A stretch of DNA of 64,000 nt, from NCBI GenBank assembly GCA_028719205.1, contig JAQUKH010000001.1, forward strand, positions 124,001-188,000, in the 5' to 3' direction. Position 1 is the stretch's first letter. Each line of letters opens with the position of its first letter. Under the pieces are notes generated by a model. It did no database searches and was not told the origin of the DNA. It saw only the letters and a list, made by a program, of their open reading frames with translations. The position numbers and the translations under genes are program-made. This DNA is from a bacterium. GTDB lineage: Bacteria; JACRDZ01; JAQUKH01. Positions 58,411-64,000 of the stretch are shown in pieces.

Positions 58411-60201
58411 TTATTCACCAATCATTTTTAGCGCTTTTTCTATTTCAACTTTTATTTTTTCATTTTGAATTGACGCTAATTTGCTCTTTAAAGAAGAAAT
58501 TGCCGATTTATCCCTGATCTCTCCCAAAGAACGAATTATCCCGATTAAAGTAATTTCCTTTGAATTATCAAGGTTTTTAATCAACTCAGGAACTGACACA
58601 GTTCCTAAATCACGCAGGGCATAAATTGCCCTATATCTCAACGCTGAGTCTTCAGATCCTAAAACCTCGATCAAGGATGGTATTACTTCTTTATGTTTTA
58701 GTTTCACAAGCACATAAGCAATATTCATTTTGCTCCATAGGTCCTCAACGCTCAGTTCTTTTATTAATTCAGGCAAATTATTCTCTCCAAACTCAATAAG
58801 TATTTCAGTCGCGGTTGCAGTCTGCAGATCATCCTGATCTTCTTTTAAAACATTTATTAACGCGGGAACCGTTTGTTTACCTATCTGTAACAACATTTTC
58901 TTACTTTCATCCTTACTATTCTTATCTTTTAATCCATCTACCAAAGTTTCAATTGAAAGAGGGGTTCTTTTTACTATAATAGCCCTGATTCTTTCCCTAA
59001 ACGGATCAAGCCCTTTTTCCTCCTTTATTAAAGCATCTAAAAGGGTCTTATCAACATTTTTATCTTTAAGCCTTATCATTATATCTTCCGCGTCATAAGA
59101 AAAGTCTTTAACGGCAAATAATCTTAATAAAAAAAGAAAATTTCCACCGCCTAAATTAACCAAAGCATCTTTATAATAACCTCTTATGTTTATATCATCA
59201 GCCTTTATTAACCTGTTTAATATTTCAGTCGCGTAATAATCTCTCGGTTCCATTTTAGTCGTTAAGTGATTTCTTACTTTTTCTGAAGGATCAGTTATAT
59301 TATCTAAAAGAAAAACTTTAAGATCATCTGACTTTTGGCTGCAAAGAATGTCAATTATCACGATTTTTTTGTTTTCATCCTTGGATTCTTTCCAAACACT
59401 GTTTAAATTATCCGCCACTACACAACTATCAGGATAATTACATAAAAAATTAGTTATTTCTTCCTCCAACCTGCCGCCGGCCGTCTTAAATAACTCTACG
59501 GCTGATATTACAGCATCCTCTTTTCTTTCATTGATCATTTCCTTAGCTAAAAGGTTAACCGGTTCAATCACGCTAGCGGACAACTTTACGATCTCCATTA
59601 AAGCTTCTTTAGTATTCGCATTAATTATTTCCTCTGTAATTATTTTTGCCGTAATATAATTTTTTTCATCTTTTTCCTGAAGGTTTAAAAACAAAGGCTC
59701 AATTAATTTAACACCTAAAAGCGGCATTTGTTTTACTAAAATTTTATTTTCAGGAAATTGGTTTAAATAATTTATTAACGGCCTGATAACTTCTTTATCG
59801 TCTGTTTTAACAAGGGCAATAATGGCTTCGTTGTTTATATCTATTTTTTCAGAAGGATTTAAACACTCCGATAGAAAAACTATATTATCATTTAACCTCA
59901 TTTCTCCCAAGGCATAAATAATGTTTCTTTTTGCCTCGTAAGAGCTGCCGGCGTAAATATTTTTAAGATCGGCACTTGCGGATACCTTATCTAAACCGGC
60001 AAGCACATAAATAGCCGCGATCTTATATTCATCATTCTCATCAGTAAGATATTTTTTTACAGAGTTATAGTCTTTAGAATTTTTCATTTCAGAAAGCACC
60101 GCAGCTGCATTATTATGGAATGTAATATCAGACTTTGCGCTGATCGAACTAAATGAAAATATTATTGTAACTACTAATAGTATTAACGTTTTTCTTTTCA
60201 T
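58411..60201 (-). CDS. Exported HEAT-repeat protein
   Basis: The 596-residue protein has a signal peptide (~1-22) and helical HEAT/PBS-lyase-type repeats over nearly its full length, clearest at ~440-590 (VLGSEDSALRYRAIYALRDL). Such superhelices act as binding scaffolds. The neighbours (propeller lipoprotein, VanZ-like protein) suggest a periplasmic or surface assembly of unknown job. Confidence 0.82.
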   Translation of the reverse strand: MKRKTLILLVVTIIFSFSSISAKSDITFHNNAAAVLSEMKNSKDYNSVKKYLTDENDEYKIAAIYVLAGLDKVSASADLKNIYAGSSYEAKRNIIYALGEMRLNDNIVFLSECLNPSEKIDINNEAIIALVKTDDKEVIRPLINYLNQFPENKILVKQMPLLGVKLIEPLFLNLQEKDEKNYITAKIITEEIINANTKEALMEIVKLSASVIEPVNLLAKEMINERKEDAVISAVELFKTAGGRLEEEITNFLCNYPDSCVVADNLNSVWKESKDENKKIVIIDILCSQKSDDLKVFLLDNITDPSEKVRNHLTTKMEPRDYYATEILNRLIKADDINIRGYYKDALVNLGGGNFLFLLRLFAVKDFSYDAEDIMIRLKDKNVDKTLLDALIKEEKGLDPFRERIRAIIVKRTPLSIETLVDGLKDKNSKDESKKMLLQIGKQTVPALINVLKEDQDDLQTATATEILIEFGENNLPELIKELSVEDLWSKMNIAYVLVKLKHKEVIPSLIEVLGSEDSALRYRAIYALRDLGTVSVPELIKNLDNSKEITLIGIIRSLGEIRDKSAISSLKSKLASIQNEKIKVEIEKALKMIGE

Positions 60202-60210
60202 ATTTTTATT

Positions 60211-60792
60211 TTATTTTTTTACAACCGGGGCCGGTTTTTGATCCTTTACCTCAACAGGGAATATTGGTTGTGTAAGTTCTATTTTTTCTTTAATCTTCGG
60301 GATTTCTGCTTTAGCCAGCGCGATCCATTTACTTCTTTGGGTAAGAGAATAATCCTTTGGGACATGGACATTTTCAATATTATTTGTCTTTATACTTCTA
60401 ACCTGATCTTCAGTCAAGGGAATATATGAATCTGCTATCATTTCTTTAGGATTATGCCTGGCAGGTTCAGCCTCGCGTATTCCATCAGGATAAATTGGAT
60501 CGCCCAGTATCATCCCGGCTTCCAAGTCACTTGCGGGAAATTTTTTCACGGTATAAGAGGTAAGTATCTGCTCTACTGTTTCCTGAGCCCATAAAGCCTG
60601 TTTATAATAATCAAAAGCCTTTGGAATATCTCCTTTATTTTCCCATTCAACACCCATAGCGTAATATTCCCTGCCTTCATTATATGCCTCTTTCGCGCGC
60701 GCAAGGACCTCAAATACTGTCATGGCAATAGTAATAAGATAAACAACAAAAATTATCAATAACGCTTTAAATATTTTTTTAGGTGTTAACAT
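60211..60792 (-). CDS. Uncharacterised membrane-anchored protein
   Basis: The 193-residue product has one N-terminal helix (~8-30), a TPR-like helical pair (EYYAMGVEWENKGDIPKAFD and AYKQALWAQ-type residues, ~40-75), and a short region whose pattern (ASDLEAGMILGDPIYPDG and PLTEDQVRSIKTNNIENVHV) resembles the segment found next to HD-GYP and receiver domains in other proteins. A Pro-rich tail follows. No enzyme domain is attached. Its start overlaps the zinc peptidase stop by one base. The HD-GYP-like match is by eye only. Confidence 0.65.
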   Translation of the reverse strand: MLTPKKIFKALLIIFVVYLITIAMTVFEVLARAKEAYNEGREYYAMGVEWENKGDIPKAFDYYKQALWAQETVEQILTSYTVKKFPASDLEAGMILGDPIYPDGIREAEPARHNPKEMIADSYIPLTEDQVRSIKTNNIENVHVPKDYSLTQRSKWIALAKAEIPKIKEKIELTQPIFPVEVKDQKPAPVVKK

Positions 60793-61475
60793 TAATCTCT
60801 CCTATTCCTTAAAATTAATAATCTTATTAATTGCATTGCGGCCATAGCAGTTGCCGCGACATAAGTGAGAGCGGCCGCGTTCAAAACTTTACGGCTTCCT
60901 TCCAATTCTTCGTCAGATAAAAATTTATTTCCCTGTAAATTTGCCAATGCCAAACGGCTTGCGTTAAATTCAACCGGCAGCGTAATTATATGAAACAACA
61001 CAGCTAAACTAAAAAGCAATATTCCAATATCCATCAATATTCCCGCTGATCTAAAGAAGAAACCGATAAAAAACAGAGGAATAGCCAGTTGAGAGCCTAT
61101 ATTTGCCGCCGGGACAATTGATGAACGGATTTGCATCGGGAAATAACCGTTTCTGTCCTGAATCGCATGCCCGACTTCATGAGCCGCAATTCCAAGCGCG
61201 GATAAAGAATTGCTGTTATAAACCTCATATGAAAGCTTTAATTTTTTGCTTCGCGGGTCATAATGATCTGTTAAAACTCCGGGCTGCACTTCAACACTGA
61301 CAGATAAGCCGTTGTTGACAATCATCTGTTTAGCGGCATCCGCTCCTGACATACCACGCGACGACTTTATTTTTGCGTATTTTTCATATGTTGATTTCAC
61401 TTTAAATTGCGCGTAAAAAGCAAAAGCAAGCGCAGGCAGCAAAAATATCATTGATGGATCAAAAAATGGAAACAT
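60792..61475 (-). CDS. YugP-like zinc metallopeptidase
   Basis: The 227-residue membrane protein has an N-terminal helix (~8-24), the zincin motif in AAHEVGHAIQDRNGY (H99-E100-H103), and two or three C-terminal helices (~125-220). It belongs to the neutral zinc metallopeptidase family PF04298; the substrates are unknown. GGAG lies 10 bases before the ATG and a promoter (61516-61543) precedes it, so it begins the transcript that leads to hisS and aspS. Confidence 0.85.
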   Translation of the reverse strand: MFPFFDPSMIFLLPALAFAFYAQFKVKSTYEKYAKIKSSRGMSGADAAKQMIVNNGLSVSVEVQPGVLTDHYDPRSKKLKLSYEVYNSNSLSALGIAAHEVGHAIQDRNGYFPMQIRSSIVPAANIGSQLAIPLFFIGFFFRSAGILMDIGILLFSLAVLFHIITLPVEFNASRLALANLQGNKFLSDEELEGSRKVLNAAALTYVAATAMAAMQLIRLLILRNRRD

Positions 61476-61515
61476 TCTGAAATCACTCCTTCTTTACTTT
61501 TGTTTTGGAATATGT

Positions 61516-61543
61516 ATTATATCAAAATATTTATTAAAAGCAA
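61516..61543 (-). promoter_or_regulatory. Promoter before the zinc peptidase operon
   Basis: On the minus strand TTGCTT (61543-61538), a 16-base spacer and a perfect TATAAT (61521-61516) lie about 40 bases before the ATG. It would serve the run of genes from the peptidase to aspS. Confidence 0.6.
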
Positions 61544-61545
61544 AT

Positions 61546-63639
61546 TTATTTTCCAAAATTCATCGCAAGTAAAGCCAGGTCATTCCCGTCAATTATCAGA
61601 TCTTCATTTAAATCCGCGTAAAGATTCCAATTGGAATTTTGAGGATTAGATCCGAAAGCTTTTGCCATATCATATAAATCATGGCCGTCAACACGGTCGG
61701 CCGAACCCGAAGAAACCGTATCAATATTACCCATAGGCTTGCTCAAATATTTAAGCCCGATAGCCATAACCGCTTCAGCAATTGCTCCATCACTATAAGT
61801 GACCTTGACCTTGACATTATATGTACCTATTATATTATAGGTGAAGTTTAGGGTCTTAACGGTTGTTGTTGTCTCATATTTATCATCCCCATTAAAATCC
61901 CATTCGTATTTAATAATATCGCCGTCTAAAGCTGTTGTATCAGCGGTAAAATTCACTAACCAGGGTGAATGGGATAAAATTTCGGCTGTAAGTTTTACTA
62001 CCGGCTGTTGAACAAGTGAAATTTTCGCGGTCATGATATCGCCATAATTCGAAACACCGGTAATCGCGATCCTGGTATGAGTATTATTTTTTAATCTGGA
62101 ACCGGGGATTGTATCATTAGTAAAATCCGAATTATTTCCTGAAAAGAAAAACATATTCTTATCGAGAGGAGTTTGTTCGGTATCCAACTGACTGAAGCCT
62201 AAAATACCTTCATCGGCCTCTTCAACATCCACACCTTTATCGTTCACATCAGCATTAACATCGTTAAAGTTGAAGTTCGAAGACGTAAGTTTTGAATTAT
62301 CAATATGATAAATAACCACTCCTCCGTGGCCTGATGCCTCTTCAAAACGCTGGAAGCCCATGTCATATCCTGAAAACTGCCGGTTTTCCAAAAGAAAATA
62401 TTGATCCGGATCTGATGTGTTAACCCGGAAAACAGATGAACCATCACTGTCAGTCTTTGGAAGCGTAATATCCTGTCCGGAATCTATTGTTGTTACTTTC
62501 CCCCATGAAAGATATTCTTTACTCCATGCTGATAATTGTGTAGGCATAGACCCGTGAAATTCTCCTGTTTTTGATGCCCAGCTGCCATTTCCCATTAAAT
62601 CAAAAAATCCTACGCCATAAGAATCCCCGTTTCCAGGATTGGTATCGTATAAATCCGGCAGTGAAAAAATTAAATGTCCGAGTTCATGCGCCATTATTCC
62701 GATAGTAGCAAGGTGATCTCCGTGCCTTTCGCCTATTTCACAATAGTCCTCTATCGTTATCGTACTATCAACTATCGGATAACCTACCGAAAACATAGAC
62801 CATCGATGGCCCCAGATTGATGGTGCAGCAGGACCCGCGGAACGTTCATATCCCGCGACAATAATTATAATTGAAAGCTCATCAGTAGAAATAGTACTAT
62901 CCTTATTGTAATCGTACGATGCATAGTTAATATATGGATCTGCTAGTGTAATCGCGTCTTTGGCAATCTGTTGATTCGTAGAATCAGAAATAACATCAGT
63001 AGAATCACCTGTATTTGGATGTTTGTAAGGCAAATGCAGCCACCCAATTATACCGTCATCTGTTACCCCGGAGGTTTCAGACGCAGGACTAATGGATACC
63101 GCGGAATATGACACTTTTTGATAATAGTCCGAAACACTGCTGGTTTCTCCAAAAAATAAAGGTTGAATATCCAACGGGTCATATGTTCCGGCAGTATCTA
63201 AAAAATCAACACAGATAACTAATAGCTTTCTGTCTCCCGCAACCGGATTACTTTCGGTTAAACTATTTCTCGAACCAAAATCGATATTACCATTTCTATA
63301 TTTAATTGATTCTTTCTTAACAGACTGGTATGAATTCAAACCTTTGGGTATATTAAATTTAGAAGGCTCTACTTCCCCGACAACCAGCCTTGAAACATTA
63401 TCGGACTGATAATATTCCCAATTGCCGTTAGCCGCGTTTTTGTAAATTCCATAACCTTCTTTTGTTGTGATCCAATTATACCTTTCATCACCATGAAGCC
63501 TTGCTTTAAAAGTTTTCCCGGAAGGTTGCTTTAATATAATAAGGTTATTATCAGCCGGCCCGGCATTTGCTTTTAAGGATAAACCTAATAATAGAAATAT
63601 CGACAAAAACAAAATTTGCCTGTTCATCATTATTTTCAT
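61546..63639 (-). CDS. M6-family metalloprotease with PKD and C-terminal dockerin domains
   Basis: The 697-residue protein has a signal peptide (~1-26), a propeptide-like region (~30-130), and an M6 (immune inhibitor A-like) catalytic domain with MAHELGHLIFSLPDLYD (H318, E319, H322). A PKD domain follows (~548-632, KYEWDFNGDDKYE). The C-terminus is a dockerin with two Ca-binding repeats (ADRVDGHDLYDMAKAFG and ADLNEDLIIDGNDLALLAMN, then FGK). The first frame base follows the cohesin gene stop by one base; the start may be M1, M4 or M5 (AGGA favours M4). It should be secreted and anchored by a cohesin. Confidence 0.92.
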   Translation of the reverse strand: MKIMMNRQILFLSIFLLLGLSLKANAGPADNNLIILKQPSGKTFKARLHGDERYNWITTKEGYGIYKNAANGNWEYYQSDNVSRLVVGEVEPSKFNIPKGLNSYQSVKKESIKYRNGNIDFGSRNSLTESNPVAGDRKLLVICVDFLDTAGTYDPLDIQPLFFGETSSVSDYYQKVSYSAVSISPASETSGVTDDGIIGWLHLPYKHPNTGDSTDVISDSTNQQIAKDAITLADPYINYASYDYNKDSTISTDELSIIIIVAGYERSAGPAAPSIWGHRWSMFSVGYPIVDSTITIEDYCEIGERHGDHLATIGIMAHELGHLIFSLPDLYDTNPGNGDSYGVGFFDLMGNGSWASKTGEFHGSMPTQLSAWSKEYLSWGKVTTIDSGQDITLPKTDSDGSSVFRVNTSDPDQYFLLENRQFSGYDMGFQRFEEASGHGGVVIYHIDNSKLTSSNFNFNDVNADVNDKGVDVEEADEGILGFSQLDTEQTPLDKNMFFFSGNNSDFTNDTIPGSRLKNNTHTRIAITGVSNYGDIMTAKISLVQQPVVKLTAEILSHSPWLVNFTADTTALDGDIIKYEWDFNGDDKYETTTTVKTLNFTYNIIGTYNVKVKVTYSDGAIAEAVMAIGLKYLSKPMGNIDTVSSGSADRVDGHDLYDMAKAFGSNPQNSNWNLYADLNEDLIIDGNDLALLAMNFGK

Positions 63640-63640
63640 C

Positions 63641-64000
63641 CTATTGATAATTTAAACTCCCGCCGATCCATGATGTGCCGGCGATATTGGGATTATGCGC
63701 GTTTGATGATTTCAAAGCGCTATTCTGGACATTAAATCCTATAGCAGTATTCGCCTGCGTTGTTAGCGCCCTAAAAACAATAGTAACTAACGTTCCATCT
63801 CCATTTGCGCCCGGAACATCTCCTTTTTTATCACTACCGACCAGTAAGGTACCTTCCTTTCCCCTATCCAGCATAGCGGAAAATACAATATCTCCTTCCG
63901 TACCTAAATAATCTCCTTTTCTTAATGATATATAGTTTATTTTACTGCTATCGTATGTTATTTCAATCGCGGCACCATATACATCCGTCCCGTTTTTTAC
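63641..64000 (-). CDS. Cohesin-domain protein, C-terminal part (continues beyond window)
   Basis: The reading frame is open from the stop at 63641 to the window edge, about 119 residues; a Met at 63874 is internal. The sequence is a cohesin-type beta-sandwich: VYGAAIEITYDSSKINY near the left limit, then GDYLGTEGDIVFSA, and GANGDGTLVTIVFRALT followed by AIGFNVQNSAL. This matches the strand pattern GsGtLatitFka of cohesins, here at the very C-terminus. Cohesins bind dockerins, and the gene one base downstream encodes a dockerin-bearing protease. The number of cohesins and any anchor lie outside the window. Confidence 0.78.
   Translation of the reverse strand, partial: VKNGTDVYGAAIEITYDSSKINYISLRKGDYLGTEGDIVFSAMLDRGKEGTLLVGSDKKGDVPGANGDGTLVTIVFRALTTQANTAIGFNVQNSALKSSNAHNPNIAGTSWIGGSLNYQ

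Noticed and set aside
62244-62447. Minus-strand reading frame of 67 codons inside the M6 gene
   Set aside because: It is an out-of-frame shadow of the catalytic region with no family features.
1-64000. CRISPR array, tRNA or rRNA genes
   Set aside because: No regularly spaced direct repeats of 24-40 bases and no cloverleaf-like or rRNA sequence were seen in the gaps; a tRNA or CRISPR scan would confirm this.

Overview
The window is AT-rich (about one third G+C by eye) and reads as a chromosome segment of an uncultured Gram-negative bacterium. It carries lipid A genes, BamA, Skp, a Lol-type ABC transporter, outer-membrane barrels and lipoproteins. It also has McsA-McsB-ClpC, a protein arginine phosphorylation and proteolysis set best known from Firmicutes, and dockerin and cohesin modules. 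That mix suits little-studied candidate phyla (an Omnitrophota- or Firestonebacteria-like lineage is a guess, not a determination). Every gene lies on the minus strand except two (24254-25510 and 34040-35257). No tRNA, rRNA or CRISPR array was seen, and no stretch over 300 bases lacks a feature.

Layout: (1) 1-4140 is an accessory patch. It holds a RelE/ParE toxin-antitoxin pair, a 57-residue orphan, an apparent relic of a small HNH protein, a DUF2971 protein, an HNH endonuclease and a proteasome-type Ntn-hydrolase-like protein, with three copies of a ~24-bp motif around these units. (2) 4143-24100 is an almost gapless cluster, read lysS, lolC/E, lolD, ilvE, mcsA, mcsB, clpC, bamA, skp, lpxD, lpxC, fabZ, lpxA, a Gfo/Idh oxidoreductase, lpxI, lpxB, msbA and a DUF374 acyltransferase. 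A consensus promoter stands in front of lysS, a second promoter candidate before skp, an intrinsic terminator before lpxI and another at the end. (3) 24254-25510 is a plus-strand diguanylate cyclase whose two receiver domains both have Glu in place of the phosphoacceptor Asp. (4) 25525-33919 is a cofactor operon: bioB, bioA, bioD, two DUF507 paralogues, nadC, birA, coaX, guaB3 and a TPR lipoprotein. Its promoter carries a BirA-like operator over the -35 box. (5) 34040-43455 is a surface and signalling block: an orphan exported protein, a PKD/beta-helix/dockerin protein, a FecR-domain protein, a predicted outer-membrane barrel and a CHASE2 adenylate cyclase. (6) 43494-54078 is a mixed housekeeping run: rluB, two LysM proteins, DUF4416, an Fe-S protein, AmrB, PHP, an FMN/4Fe-4S membrane protein, ybeY, a short PgpH, phoH and a coiled-coil lipoprotein. 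(7) 54138-61475 holds aspS, hisS, a VanZ-like protein, a propeller lipoprotein, a HEAT-repeat protein and a zinc peptidase. (8) 61546-64000 is an M6 metalloprotease with a C-terminal dockerin, directly downstream of a cohesin-domain gene cut by the window edge.

Strongest leads: the cohesin/dockerin pair, with a second dockerin protein 23 kb away; the proteasome-like protein paired with an HNH nuclease in an island; the single large envelope-biogenesis cluster that includes the arginine-kinase/ClpC system; promoters placed so close to start codons that the mRNAs should be leaderless; and the receiver-degenerate diguanylate cyclase. All functions are read from sequence motifs and gene order without any database search.
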